A DNA stretch of 64,000 bases, from positions 186,001 through 250,000 of the forward strand of contig NZ_JACHXD010000004.1 in the NCBI RefSeq assembly GCF_014191875.1, written 5' to 3'. Shown here one piece after another: positions 27,101 to 35,186 of this stretch. How positions within the stretch are numbered: position 1 is the first letter of the stretch; each line of letters opens with the position of its first letter. The notes below the pieces were generated by a model that searched no databases, was not told the origin of the DNA, and saw only the letters and a program-made list of their open reading frames with translations. The stretch comes from Pseudoduganella violacea. Its GTDB lineage: Bacteria; Pseudomonadota; Gammaproteobacteria; Burkholderiales; Burkholderiaceae_D. The position numbers and the translations under genes were made by a program.

Positions 27101-27514
27101 GTAGCGGTTATTGAAGGCCGCGCGCGGCGACGTGAACATCACCGCCTTGCCGTCCGGCGTAAAGGACTGCACCACATCCGGCCCCGGATGCCAGGTCAGG
27201 CGCTGCGGCACGCCGCCGCCCACGGGCAGCACATAGACATCGGTATTGCCATCCAGCGTGGCACTATAGGCCAGCAGCTTGCCGTCCGGCGAAAACACGG
27301 GATTGGATTTTTCGCCGACGTCGGAAGTCAGGCGCCGCACGCCGCTGCCGTCGGGATTGGCCAGCCACACATCGCCCGCATAGATAAAGGCGATATGGCT
27401 GACCGACACTGCCGGCTCGGTCAGCAAACGGGTATCGGTGGTATTCGGGAGTGCCTGGGAAGCCAGCGGCAGCAGCGCAGCCGCCGCCAGGGAGAGTTTC
27501 GACAGAATGCTCAA
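24185..27514 (-). CDS. Exported tricorn-type S41 protease
   Basis: 1109 residues. A signal peptide (MSILSKLSLAAAALLPLASQ) precedes WD40/TolB-like beta-propeller repeats over residues 30-530 (repeated FSPDGKLLAY, YSPDGKSIVY, WSPDGRSLAY). A charged Lys/Glu linker (about 545-590) follows, then a helical domain with a conserved His region (ELGVGHHRGG), a PDZ domain and a C-terminal S41 catalytic domain (DETAGSGGDLLPWMF with the nucleophile Ser). Tricorn proteases degrade peptides, archaeal ones in the cytoplasm; bacterial homologues with signal peptides act in the periplasm or outside. Monocistronic, bounded by a terminator. Confidence 0.93.
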   Translation of the reverse strand: MSILSKLSLAAAALLPLASQALPNTTDTRLLTEPAVSVSHIAFIYAGDVWLANPDGSGVRRLTSDVGEKSNPVFSPDGKLLAYSATLDGNTDVYVLPVGGGVPQRLTWHPGPDVVQSFTPDGKAVMFTSPRAAFNNRYRKLFTVPVTGGVEAELEIPNAARAAYSPDGKSIVYNPTSPAFLQWKRYRGGTHSVLWIFNRASQAVEKIPQPASRANDVDPVWLGDTIYFRSDRDGEFNLYAYDTKTKAVRALTRHADFPVLNAAAQGRRIVYEQAGYLHALDLDGGAARKLTIGVSSDLGLSRPRWVRGAGYIRDASISPSGARVAFEFRGDIVTLPADKGDVRHLTQSPAVHERNPAWSPDGRSLAYFSDESGEYALHVQPQDGKGPVRKFKLNGAGFYERANWSPDSKKIAFIDNAWSLYVLDLASGVQKKIAAEPIYGVTKSLSPAWAPDSRWIAYTLNSLSYTRSAYIYSLEQDKSYAVTDGLSDVADPAFDRSGKYLYFFASTNAGPTNNWFSLQNEDNRATSSIWLAVLRQDLPSPLVKESDEEKGAAAKPKDAKDEASSEKKESGKADEKPAIDPVTGRDDPKVKVAPVAPMRIDFDGISTRIIDLPVPVAQLSNLEAGTEGQVFFMRENEGKKSLQRFDLKDRKTETVVAELDGYGISADGKKVIYRQKDNWATGSATGKTLAASEGKLRVDAIEVKADPRAEWNQIYREAWRINRDYFYDPGMHGVNWRQMHDKYAQFLPDLATRSDLNRVIQWLHSELGVGHHRGGGGDSFIESKPVPGGLLGADYEVANGHYRFRKIYGGLNWNPSLRSPLTEPGLNVKVGEYLLAVDGKPLAPPTNLYAPFENSANRAIDITVGPNADGKDARTITVVPVASEDALRNRDWVEGNIRKVNAATGGRVAYVYVPNTTTLGHTYFKRYFYPQSYKDGVIIDERFNGGGSLADYYIEILQKQEIAWWTMRYGADMKTPSASIQGPRAMLIDETAGSGGDLLPWMFRKNKMGPLIGKRTWGGLVGILGFPTLLDGGFITAPNLAFWTRESGWGVENEGVPPDIEVEQTPADVIAGRDPQLEKAIEVVKAELAKNPPSKPPRPPFPDKSKFIP

Positions 27515-27595
27515 GTACGCCTCGCAATAGGTGTAGATGGGAAAGCCTCAACGTTGCCCAATATACACCTAATTGCACGAATTGTTACGCCGCGC

Positions 27596-28351
27596 TTACT
27601 GGCTTTTCTCTCGCGCCAAGCCAGCGTTACGCTCCAGCCGCGACATCATCAGCACATTGCCCACTGCGTCAAAGATACGCCCTTCGCGCCTGGCCGCCTC
27701 AGCATCGCGGCGGTCATCAATGACCACGATGATGCGCAAATTGGCATTTTCTTCGCTGCCACGTATGTCGAGCAGCTTTTTAGCGGCAGCGTTGAGCGTC
27801 GTCGGATGTGGTGCGATGGCGACTACCGCATCGTCGTCAAGCTTGAAATCCAGTTTATAGACGTGGCCGGAGATACCGGTATAACTGGGTTGCTCTTCGA
27901 AGCGGGCATTTTGCTTCCACGCCCTCAGGCAGAGCGCAACTTCATCCAGCAGCAGGGAAATATCCTTGGCGACACCCTCCTGTTCCCGCTCCCATCGCAC
28001 AATTGCCAGCATGGATGAAATATAGGATGCAAAAGCCGCTGCCGCCTGATCCTCCGCCACTTTGATTTCCAGCTCCCCCAGCTTGTTCAGCAGAACGCCA
28101 TGCGGCTCGGTCAAGCCTTTAAGAAATCGGGTCTTGCGGTGATTGTCCAGCTGCATGCCTCGACCCAGCAAATGCAGGATCACACCGCCGTCATCAAAAA
28201 AGCGCAGGCTTGCACCGTCCCTTTCCACAAAAACAGGAATTTGCCCCCCACCCCAGAATTGGAAGGGGGTATCAATCATCGCGATGCTACCGTCGTCGTT
28301 CAGCGACTGGCACGACATACCGATCACTTCACCTAGTTTCGAGCAGATCAT
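27596..28351 (-). CDS. DUF1828/DUF1829-type protein
   Basis: 251 residues from the ATG at 28351, chosen because AGGTGA lies 5 bases upstream; a GTG at 28360 overlaps the preceding stop (GTGA). The N-terminal part (about 20-75) has the DUF1828 look: IPVFVERDGASLRFFDDGGV. The C-terminal half (about 150-250) matches DUF1829-like sequence (LDFKLDDDAVVAIAPHPTTL, NLRIIVVIDDRRDAE). No known activity. Codon use is visibly less GC-biased than in gltA or the protease gene, suggesting transfer. It forms a two-gene unit with the protein upstream, a layout typical of toxin-antitoxin or defence modules. Confidence 0.7.
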   Translation of the reverse strand: MICSKLGEVIGMSCQSLNDDGSIAMIDTPFQFWGGGQIPVFVERDGASLRFFDDGGVILHLLGRGMQLDNHRKTRFLKGLTEPHGVLLNKLGELEIKVAEDQAAAAFASYISSMLAIVRWEREQEGVAKDISLLLDEVALCLRAWKQNARFEEQPSYTGISGHVYKLDFKLDDDAVVAIAPHPTTLNAAAKKLLDIRGSEENANLRIIVVIDDRRDAEAARREGRIFDAVGNVLMMSRLERNAGLAREKSQ

Positions 28352-28356
28352 CGTCG

Positions 28357-28809
28357 TCACCTAAGCTCAAAATGTTCAGGATGGGGTGGTGGAGTAAGAA
28401 ATCTGATATTGGCCTGGGTGCAAAAGTACGCCAGTACTTGATCGTAGTCCCATTTATCCCATTCTGCACGACCTAATTCTCTCCCGTCGCCAAAGTGCTC
28501 ATGCGAACGTTCATGTTGATCCTTCAAGGGTTTCGGACTTTGAGTTATCTCAAGCTGATAAAGCGGCTCCGCACCATAGGGCGTGCATTTGAATACGGAG
28601 AAAACGTATTTCAGAATCTTTGTCTTCACGCTGCGCCGGAACAATAACTTAAGCTGTAGCCGTGTGCCAATACCGTCCTCGTCCAGCAGACCCGCAGTCA
28701 ACACTTTGGTATCGGGCTGCGCCTTCACCACATCCCAGCCGCCGTCGTACTCGCATACGGTGCGGCGCGCGAGCAAGCCCCGGGCCTCTGCTTCGGCAAT
28801 TTCTCTCAT
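28357..28809 (-). CDS. Unrecognised partner of the DUF1828 protein
   Basis: 150 residues from the ATG at 28809 (AAGGCGAAAACG upstream). Longer readings begin at ATG 28875 or GTG 28881. Visible features: LARRTVCEYDGGWDVVK, LQLKLLFRRSVKTKILKYVF, then a His-rich KDQHERSHEHFGD and a C-terminal WDYDQVLAYFC. No membrane segment. The family was not recognised. The stop lies inside the ribosome-binding site of the DUF1828 gene, so translation is coupled. Base composition is lower in GC than in neighbours. The His-rich segment could bind metal; that is speculation. Confidence 0.6.
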   Translation of the reverse strand: MREIAEAEARGLLARRTVCEYDGGWDVVKAQPDTKVLTAGLLDEDGIGTRLQLKLLFRRSVKTKILKYVFSVFKCTPYGAEPLYQLEITQSPKPLKDQHERSHEHFGDGRELGRAEWDKWDYDQVLAYFCTQANIRFLTPPPHPEHFELR

Positions 28810-28910
28810 CGTTTTCGCCTTGGTATGCAGGAGAGACCAGTATATGAAACAAGGATTCCCAAAAAACTCTCGCATACTCACCGCGTAATACCAAACCCTG
28901 GGGTCATAAA

Positions 28911-28937
28911 AAAAGCGAGCCGCAAGGGCTCGCTTTT
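28911..28937 (-). terminator. Terminator of the sdh-gltA operon
   Basis: AAAAGCGAGCC-GCAAG-GGCTCGCTTTT, an 11-bp stem followed on the minus strand by a T7 run. Lies 20 bases after the gltA stop. Confidence 0.9.
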
Positions 28938-28956
28938 CAGTGGCGGCAGGCGCGGA

Positions 28957-30258
28957 TCAGCGCTTGGCCAGCGGCGGTACGTCGCGCACGGCGGAGCCGA
29001 CGAACAGCTGGCGCGGACGGCCGATCTTCTGTTCCGGGTCGGCGATCATCTCGTTCCACTGGGCGATCCAGCCGATGGTGCGGGCCATGGCGAAGATGCC
29101 GGTGAACAGCGAGACTGGGATGCCCAGGGCCGACTGCACGATGCCCGAGTAGAAGTCCACGTTCGGGTACAGTTTGCGCGAAACGAAGTATTCGTCGTTC
29201 AGTGCAATCTTTTCCAGTTCCATGGCCAGCTTGAACAGCGGGTCGTCCTGCAGGCCCAGTTCGTTCAGCACTTCGTGGCAGGTTTCGCGCATCAGCTTGG
29301 CGCGCGGGTCGAAGTTCTTGTACACGCGGTGACCGAAGCCCATCAGCTTGACGCCGGAGTTCTTGTCTTTCACTTTCGCGATGAACTCAGGGATCTTGTC
29401 GACCGAGCCGATTTCTTTCAGCATGTTCAGCGCGGCTTCGTTCGCGCCGCCGTGGGCAGGACCCCACAGGCAGGCGATGCCGGCAGCGATACAGGCGAAT
29501 GGGTTGGCGCCCGAGGAGCCGGCCAGACGCACGGTCGAGGTGGACGCGTTCTGCTCGTGGTCCGCGTGCAGGATCAGGATGCGGTCCAGCGCGCGCACCA
29601 GCACGTCGTTGACCTTGTACTCTTCGCATGGATTGCCGAACATCATGCGCATGAAGTTGGCGCTGTAGGACAGGTCGTTGCGCGGGTACACGAAAGGCTG
29701 GCCGATCGAATATTTGTAGGCCATCGCCACCAGGGTCGGCATCTTGGCGATCAGGCGGATCGCGGACACTTCGCGGTGGTGCGGGTCATTGATGTCCAGC
29801 GAGTCGTGGTAGAACGATGCCAGCGCGCCGACGGTGCCAACCAGCACGGACATCGGGTGCGCGTCGCGGCGGAAGCCGCGGAAGAAGAATTGCATCTGCT
29901 CGTGCACCATGGTGTGCTTGGTGACGGTTTCCACGAACTTCTTCTTGTCCACTGCGTTCGGCAGTTCGCCGTTCAGCAGCAGGTAGCAGGTTTCCATGAA
30001 GTCGGCATTCACCGCCAGCTGCTCGATCGGGAAGCCGCGGTACTGCAGCTCGCCCTTGTCGCCGTCGATGTAGGTGATCGACGAGTTGCACGAGGCGGTG
30101 GACATGAAGCCAGGGTCATAGGTGAATTTACCGGTGCCGCCGTACAGCTTGCGGATGTCGATGACGTCCGGGCCTACGGTGCCTTTGTAGATTGGAAATT
30201 CAATCGATGGGCTGCCGTCCGAGAACGACAGGGTGGCTTTATTTTCAGAGATATTCAT
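28957..30258 (-). CDS. gltA: Citrate synthase (type II)
   Basis: Condenses acetyl-CoA with oxaloacetate. 433 residues, typical of the hexameric, NADH-sensitive Gram-negative form. Catalytic residues lie in [26 protein letters not shown] and the C-terminal Asp region ([14 protein letters not shown]). The N-terminal small domain of the type II enzyme is present ([20 protein letters not shown]). Last gene of the sdhCDAB-sdhE-gltA run, 66 bases after sdhE, before a strong terminator. Confidence 0.98.
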   Translation of the reverse strand: MNISENKATLSFSDGSPSIEFPIYKGTVGPDVIDIRKLYGGTGKFTYDPGFMSTASCNSSITYIDGDKGELQYRGFPIEQLAVNADFMETCYLLLNGELPNAVDKKKFVETVTKHTMVHEQMQFFFRGFRRDAHPMSVLVGTVGALASFYHDSLDINDPHHREVSAIRLIAKMPTLVAMAYKYSIGQPFVYPRNDLSYSANFMRMMFGNPCEEYKVNDVLVRALDRILILHADHEQNASTSTVRLAGSSGANPFACIAAGIACLWGPAHGGANEAALNMLKEIGSVDKIPEFIAKVKDKNSGVKLMGFGHRVYKNFDPRAKLMRETCHEVLNELGLQDDPLFKLAMELEKIALNDEYFVSRKLYPNVDFYSGIVQSALGIPVSLFTGIFAMARTIGWIAQWNEMIADPEQKIGRPRQLFVGSAVRDVPPLAKR

Positions 30259-30324
30259 GGACTCTTCCTTCTTGGAGAGGTGCGAAATAAAAAAAACTCA
30301 CAAACTTTCCGGCGCCGCGTATTT

Positions 30325-30606
30325 CTACGCCTGGCGTAACCGTTGCAGCAGTGCGCGCACATGCGGCAGATCGATCTCGCCTTCAGGCTCGCTGCGAGCC
30401 AGCACCAGATCCATCAGCGCATTGTCCGACAAGTCGAGGAGCCGCGTCAGCGCGTCCACTTCCTCGTCGGTCAATTCCAGTTCATGCGCATCGAGAAAAC
30501 GCGTCAGTATCAGGTCGTTTTCCAGCAGACCGCGGCGCGCGCGCCAGCGCAGGCGCGCGCGGTTGGCCGGATCGGACTGATGCGCATGTTTGTTCGTTTC
30601 GCTCAT
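30325..30606 (-). CDS. sdhE: FAD assembly factor SdhE
   Basis: Small protein promoting covalent attachment of FAD to SdhA. 93 residues with the signature RRGLLENDLIL (RGxxE) and LTDEEVDALTRLLDLSDNAL. The N-terminal 20 residues are a His/Asn-rich extension. Begins 1 base after the sdhB stop, so it is translated with the succinate dehydrogenase genes. Confidence 0.95.
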   Translation of the reverse strand: MSETNKHAHQSDPANRARLRWRARRGLLENDLILTRFLDAHELELTDEEVDALTRLLDLSDNALMDLVLARSEPEGEIDLPHVRALLQRLRQA

Positions 30607-30607
30607 A

Positions 30608-31318
30608 TCAGATCGCGCGGCGGACCATCAATTCCTTGATCTTGCCGATGGCCTTGTTCGGATTCAGGCCTTTCGGGCAGACGTCCACGCAGTTCATGAT
30701 CGAGTGGCAGCGGAACAGGCGGTACGGGTCTTCCAGGTTGTCCAGACGCGCGCCGGTGGCTTCGTCGCGGCTGTCGGCGATGAAGCGGTAGGCTTGCAGC
30801 AGGCCGGCCGGGCCGACGAACTTGTCCGGGTTCCACCAGAACGACGGGCAGGAGGTCGAGCAGCAGGCGCACAGGATGCACTCGTACAGACCGTCCAGCT
30901 CTTCGCGCTGTTCCGGCGATTGCAGACGCTCTTTCTCCGGCGGGATCGATTCGTTGATCAGGAACGGCTTGATCGAGTCGTACTGCTTGAAGAACTGGGT
31001 CATGTCGACGATCAGGTCGCGGATCACCGGCAGGCCTGGCAGCGGGCGCAGCACGATCGGCTCGCTCAACTCGTTCAGGTTGGTGGTGCAGGCCAGACCG
31101 TTCTTGCCGTTGATATTCATGGCGTCCGAACCGCACACGCCTTCACGGCAGGAGCGGCGCAGGGCCAGCGAATCGTCCACGTCGGACTTGATGCGCTGCA
31201 GGGCGTCGAGCAGCATCTTGTCGGTGTCTTTCAGCTCGACCGTCAGGTCTTGCATGTAAGGCTTGGCATCCTTGTCCGGATCGTAGCGGTAAATCTTGAA
31301 TTTGAGAGTACGTGCCAT
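30608..31318 (-). CDS. sdhB: Succinate dehydrogenase iron-sulfur subunit
   Basis: Carries electrons from FAD to quinone through three clusters: [2Fe-2S] ligands at Cys57, 62 and 77 ([20 protein letters not shown], then AC), [4Fe-4S] in [12 protein letters not shown] (about 149-160) and [3Fe-4S] with [17 protein letters not shown]. 236 residues. Peripheral on the inner face of the membrane with SdhA, anchored by SdhC/SdhD. In the order sdhC-D-A-B-E. Confidence 0.98.
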   Translation of the reverse strand: MARTLKFKIYRYDPDKDAKPYMQDLTVELKDTDKMLLDALQRIKSDVDDSLALRRSCREGVCGSDAMNINGKNGLACTTNLNELSEPIVLRPLPGLPVIRDLIVDMTQFFKQYDSIKPFLINESIPPEKERLQSPEQREELDGLYECILCACCSTSCPSFWWNPDKFVGPAGLLQAYRFIADSRDEATGARLDNLEDPYRLFRCHSIMNCVDVCPKGLNPNKAIGKIKELMVRRAI

Positions 31319-31334
31319 GTTGTAAGGCCCTTGC

Positions 31335-33113
31335 TTAGAAAGTACGTGGTTTCGGCTTGAAGGTATCGACCGTCAGCGGCTTGGTGACAACGGCCTTGTA
31401 TTCCAGGCGGTTGCCTTCGGAGAACCAGAGGGTGTGCTTCATCCAGTTGTCGTCATCGCGCTGAGGGTAATCGCTGTGCGCGTGGGCGCCGCGCGATTCC
31501 TTGCGTGCTACAGCCGAGGTGATGGTGGCCTTGGCAGTTTCAATCAGATTGTCCAGCTCCAGCGCTTCCACGCGGGCGGTGTTGAAGACCTTGGACTTGT
31601 CCTGGAAGGACACGTGCTTGCGGCGCTCGTCCAGCTTCATGATTTCGGCGTAGCCCTGGGTCAGCAGCTCGTCGGTACGGAACACGCCGCAGTACTTCTG
31701 CATAGTGGCGCGGATATCGTTGGCCACGTTCTGCACGCGCTCGCCGCCGGTCGAGGTTTCCAGCTTGTTCAGACGGCCCATCGCAAACTCGGAGGCGTCT
31801 TTCGGCATCGGCTTGAATTCTTTTTGCTTCAGGTTCTGCGCCACCACGTGGTTGCCGGCCGCGCGACCAAAGACCACCAGGTCGAGCAGGGAGTTGGTGC
31901 CCAGGCGGTTGGCGCCGTGCACCGAGACGCAGGCGCATTCGCCGATCGCGTACAGGCCGTTGACCACTTTCTGGCTGCCGTCGGCGGTCGGGGCCACCAC
32001 TTGGCCATGGATATTGGTCGGAATACCGCCCATCTGGTAGTGGATGGTCGGCACCACAGGAATCGGTTCCTTGGTGGCGTCGACGTTGGCGAACTTGTGG
32101 CCGATTTCCAGGATCGAAGGCAGACGCTTCTTGATGGTTTCCGAGCCGATGTGGCGCAGGTCCAGCAGCACGTGGTCCTTGTTCGGACCGCAGCCGCGGC
32201 CTTCCTTGATCTCCTGGTCCATCGAGCGCGAAACGAAGTCGCGCGGCGCCAGATCCTTCAGGGTCGGCGCATAGCGCTCCATGAAGCGTTCGCCGTTGGA
32301 GTTGATCAGGATGCCGCCTTCGCCGCGCACGCCTTCGGTGATCAGCACGCCCGCGCCGGACACGCCGGTCGGGTGGAACTGCCAGAACTCCATATCCTGC
32401 AGCGGCAGGCCGGCGCGTGCCGCCATGCCCATGCCGTCGCCGGTGTTGATGAAGGCGTTGGTCGAGGCCGCGAAGATACGGCCGGCGCCGCCGGTGGCGA
32501 AGATGGTGGTCTTCGCTTCCAGGATCATGCACTCGCCGGTTTCCATTTCCAGGGCCACCACGCCGACCACGTCGCCTTCGGCGTCGCGGATCAGGTCCAG
32601 GGCCATCCACTCGACGAAGAAGTGGGTGCGGGCGCGCACATTGCGCTGGTACAGGGTGTGCAGCAGGGCGTGGCCGGTACGGTCAGCCGCGGCGCAGGCG
32701 CGCTGCACGGCTTTTTCGCCGAAGTTGGCGGTGTGGCCGCCGAACGGACGCTGGTAGATGGTGCCGTCCGGGTTGCGGTCGAAAGGCATGCCGAAGTGTT
32801 CCAGCTCGTACACGACTTTCGGCGCTTCGCGGCACATGAATTCGATGGCGTCCTGGTCGCCCAGATAGTCGCCGCCCTTGACGGTGTCGAACATATGCCA
32901 GAACCAGTTGTCTTCCGACATATTGCCCAGCGAGGCGCCGATGCCGCCCTGCGCCGCCACGGTGTGGGAGCGGGTCGGGAAGACCTTGGACAGCACGGCC
33001 ACATTCAGGCCGGCTTCCGCCAGTTGCAGGGAGGCGCGCATGCCGGAACCGCCGGCGCCAACGATCACCGCGTCAAAGCGGCGGGTAGGGATTGCAGATT
33101 TGATTGCTGCCAC
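31335..33113 (-). CDS. sdhA: Succinate dehydrogenase flavoprotein subunit
   Basis: Oxidises succinate to fumarate. 592 residues from a GTG start at 33113, 2 bases after the sdhD stop; this gives [20 protein letters not shown] and a normal length. An upstream reading would overlap sdhD by about 50 bases and is rejected. FAD motif GAGGSG (19-24), FAD-linking His50 in [11 protein letters not shown], substrate-binding FWQFHPTG and [18 protein letters not shown]. Membrane-associated with SdhB. Confidence 0.98.
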   Translation of the reverse strand: MAAIKSAIPTRRFDAVIVGAGGSGMRASLQLAEAGLNVAVLSKVFPTRSHTVAAQGGIGASLGNMSEDNWFWHMFDTVKGGDYLGDQDAIEFMCREAPKVVYELEHFGMPFDRNPDGTIYQRPFGGHTANFGEKAVQRACAAADRTGHALLHTLYQRNVRARTHFFVEWMALDLIRDAEGDVVGVVALEMETGECMILEAKTTIFATGGAGRIFAASTNAFINTGDGMGMAARAGLPLQDMEFWQFHPTGVSGAGVLITEGVRGEGGILINSNGERFMERYAPTLKDLAPRDFVSRSMDQEIKEGRGCGPNKDHVLLDLRHIGSETIKKRLPSILEIGHKFANVDATKEPIPVVPTIHYQMGGIPTNIHGQVVAPTADGSQKVVNGLYAIGECACVSVHGANRLGTNSLLDLVVFGRAAGNHVVAQNLKQKEFKPMPKDASEFAMGRLNKLETSTGGERVQNVANDIRATMQKYCGVFRTDELLTQGYAEIMKLDERRKHVSFQDKSKVFNTARVEALELDNLIETAKATITSAVARKESRGAHAHSDYPQRDDDNWMKHTLWFSEGNRLEYKAVVTKPLTVDTFKPKPRTF

Positions 33114-33115
33114 GA

Positions 33116-33481
33116 TTACACACTCCACAGAATCTGCACCGACCATGCGGCGCAGGCGATCAACCACAGCACGGTGGCAATTTGCAGGAACAGACGGACG
33201 CCGACTGGTTTAACGTAGTCCATCCAGATGTCACGCATGCCAACCCAGGCGTGGTAGAACAGGCCGAACAGCGTCACGGCGCTGAACAGCTTGAACCACT
33301 GCTGGGCGAACAGGCCTGCCCAGCCTTCATAGGTGAAGTTGCTGCCGGAAAGGAAAGAGAACAGCAGCACGGCGGTATACACCACCATCAGAATCGCGGT
33401 TACGCGCTGCGCCAGCCAGTCTTTCAGGCCGTAATGGGCGCCGACGACCAGGCGTTTTGGGCCGATATTATTATTCGCCAT
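33116..33481 (-). CDS. sdhD: Succinate dehydrogenase membrane anchor subunit
   Basis: 121 residues with three hydrophobic helices (about 28-46, 64-82, 95-117). The heme-binding candidate His is in [19 protein letters not shown], the family signature for the D subunit; that helix also helps form the quinone site. Directly abuts sdhC (no gap) and is 2 bases before sdhA. Confidence 0.95.
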   Translation of the reverse strand: MANNNIGPKRLVVGAHYGLKDWLAQRVTAILMVVYTAVLLFSFLSGSNFTYEGWAGLFAQQWFKLFSAVTLFGLFYHAWVGMRDIWMDYVKPVGVRLFLQIATVLWLIACAAWSVQILWSV

Positions 33482-33904
33482 TTAGAACACTCCAAACAAT
33501 TTCAGGGCCACCAGGGCGGTCACGGTCAGGCTGATGGCCAGCACGGTCGCGGCACTCTTGCGCGCCGAATCCTTGTCCAGGCCGACGTGGGTGTCCATGA
33601 TCAGGTGGCGCACACCGGCGCAGAAGTGCTGCATATACGCCCAGACCAGGGCCAGGATCACCAGCTTGACGAACCAGTGCGAGGCGATGCCCTGGAAGTA
33701 AGCAAAGGAAAGTTCCGATCGGATGCTCTGCTCGAGCAGATACAGGACAACAGGCAGCAGGGCAAACATCAGGAAACCGCTAATGCGGTGCAAGATGGAT
33801 ACAACTCCGGCTAAAGGCAAGCGGTAGTTCGACAGTTGCGTAACGTGGATATTACGGAACTCAGGCCGTTCTTTTTTTGGTGCTTCCCTTACGGCTTCAG
33901 ACAT
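33482..33904 (-). CDS. sdhC: Succinate dehydrogenase cytochrome b556 subunit
   Basis: 140 residues with three membrane helices. Signatures: RPEFRNIHVTQLSNYRLPLA with SILHRISG for quinone, and the heme ligand region HFCAGVRHLIMDTHVG. Two adjacent ATGs exist (33907, 33904). GGGAGG lies only 3 bases before the first but 6 before the second, so 33904 is preferred. First gene of the operon; the 179-base gap to gntR holds its control region. Confidence 0.96.
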   Translation of the reverse strand: MSEAVREAPKKERPEFRNIHVTQLSNYRLPLAGVVSILHRISGFLMFALLPVVLYLLEQSIRSELSFAYFQGIASHWFVKLVILALVWAYMQHFCAGVRHLIMDTHVGLDKDSARKSAATVLAISLTVTALVALKLFGVF

Positions 33905-34014
33905 CATTAACCTCCCTTATGGCTTAGTGCTAATTATTTCGATACTGCGACGAGGCAGCGAAAGTAAAACTGCGGTAAGACCGCGATTTTCGCCGATTTT
34001 CGTCCTCCCCACCA

Positions 34015-34032
34015 ATATGTATTGTTACATAT
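34015..34032. promoter_or_regulatory. Perfect dyad upstream of sdhC
   Basis: ATATGTA-TTGT-TACATAT, a 7+4+7 inverted repeat in an AT-rich island about 110 bases before the sdhC start. A likely operator within the sdh promoter region. No confident -10/-35 pair could be assigned. Confidence 0.5.
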
Positions 34033-34083
34033 AACAAAAATTATGTTGCGCCGCCCCATTTCTTAGCGACTCAACAAGATTAT

Positions 34084-34905
34084 CTAATTGAGGTCATTTT
34101 GATAATGATGACGCTCCGTCAGATACAGGCCACGGCGCAATTCCACCGGTTTGTCGCCATACGTGAACGAGACGCGTTCGGCGCACAGCAGCGGCGTGCC
34201 GGGGGCCGTATGCAGCAGCGCAGCATCGGCTTCGGCGGCACACACGGCGCGGATTTTCTCGGCCGCCCGTATCATGCGGGTGCCGAATTCGGATTCGAAC
34301 AGGCCGTACATCGGCCCCTTGTATTCATTCAGCCGTTCCGCCGTCAAGCCCTTGAACAGCAGGCCGGGCAGCCACAGCTCCTCGACGATGGTGGGCACGC
34401 CGTCGAACGATTGCACGCGCTTGATATAGATGACCGCGTCGCCCGACTTCAGGTCGAGCAGGCGCGCCACGTCGGCCGGCGCGCGCAGGCGGCGCACTTC
34501 GATGAATTTGCTTTCCGGGTAGTGCGGCACGCCCTCGTCGGGCATCAGGCGCAGGAAGCGGAAGTGGGCGCGCGCTTCATGGTGGGTCGAGACGAAGGTG
34601 CCCTTGCCCTGCTTGCGCACCACCAGGTTCTCGGCCGCCAGTTCGTCGATGGCCTTGCGCACCGTGCCCTGGCTGACCTTGAAGCGGTTGGCCAGCTCCA
34701 CTTCGCTGGGAATCAGCTCGCCCGGCTTCCATTCGCCCGACTGCAGGCTTTGCGTGATCAAGGCCTTGATCTGCTGGTACAGCGGGGAGAAGGTGGGCGA
34801 AGCGCTCGGCGCAACGGAGGATGAGGCGGTCGCGCCCGGCGCCGGGGTCGCCGGCGCGCTGGCGGCAGCGGCTGGACTGGTCTGGTTGGGCGGGACGGAA
34901 TTCAT
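34084..34905 (-). CDS. GntR-family (HutC-type) regulator next to sdh and mdh
   Basis: 273 residues from the ATG at 34905; a TTG start 17 codons upstream is also open. The N-terminal 40 residues are Ala/Pro/Ser-rich. The winged HTH (about 45-110) shows SPLYQQIKALITQSLQSGEW, IPSEVELANRFKVSQGTVRK and LVVRKQGKGTFV. The C-terminal UbiC-like (UTRA) ligand domain ends with RRGLYLTERHHYQ. Placed between mdh (divergent) and sdhC (downstream, same strand), it probably controls one or both and itself. Ligand unknown. Confidence 0.92.
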   Translation of the reverse strand: MNSVPPNQTSPAAAASAPATPAPGATASSSVAPSASPTFSPLYQQIKALITQSLQSGEWKPGELIPSEVELANRFKVSQGTVRKAIDELAAENLVVRKQGKGTFVSTHHEARAHFRFLRLMPDEGVPHYPESKFIEVRRLRAPADVARLLDLKSGDAVIYIKRVQSFDGVPTIVEELWLPGLLFKGLTAERLNEYKGPMYGLFESEFGTRMIRAAEKIRAVCAAEADAALLHTAPGTPLLCAERVSFTYGDKPVELRRGLYLTERHHYQNDLN

Positions 34906-34962
34906 AGGGCGAGATTTCACCACAAAAGGGGCTATTCGTCCAGCAAAACCCGACAAGTTATC

Positions 34963-34978
34963 TGTCTTATATAAGACA
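34963..34978. promoter_or_regulatory. 16-bp perfect palindrome between gntR and mdh
   Basis: TGTCTTATATAAGACA. It lies 58 bases before the gntR start and 10 bases before the mdh -35 hexamer. Its centre (TATATAAG) could serve as the gntR -10. Size and symmetry fit a GntR dimer operator. Confidence 0.6.
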
Positions 34979-34988
34979 TAAGATATGA

Positions 34989-35017
34989 TTGACAGACGGG
35001 CATTCGGGGCCTACACT
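34989..35017 (+). promoter_or_regulatory. mdh promoter P1
   Basis: Consensus TTGACA (34989-34994), 17 bases, TACACT (35012-35017). Predicts start near 35024 and a leader of about 160 bases. Immediately downstream of the 16-bp palindrome. Confidence 0.6.
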
Positions 35018-35103
35018 CGCCGTCGATGCGGTTTCCGGCTGCCCGCGCGAGGGCGTTGCGCAGTACAGAAAAAGCATAGTTCCTGATGCCTTGTGCGTCA
35101 AAT

Positions 35104-35132
35104 TTGTGCGGCGCATTTGGTATCATTATATT
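35104..35132 (+). promoter_or_regulatory. Possible mdh promoter P2
   Basis: TTGTGC (35104-35109), 17 bases, TATATT (35127-35132); start near 35139, leader about 48 bases. Good -10, weak -35. Confidence 0.35.
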
Positions 35133-35186
35133 TTTACAAGCGTAGGTCCAGCTTCAGATCGTTTTTATTCCACTTGGAGATTCATC

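Noticed and set aside
24641-28018. Long open frame of over 1100 codons antisense to the tricorn-type protease
   Set aside because: GC-rich codon bias leaves stop-free antisense frames; its translation is His/Gln/Arg-rich without recognisable domains, while the opposite strand encodes a complete protease.
31335-33167. Longer sdhA reading starting at 33167
   Set aside because: Would overlap sdhD by about 50 bases; the GTG at 33113 gives the normal length and N-terminus.
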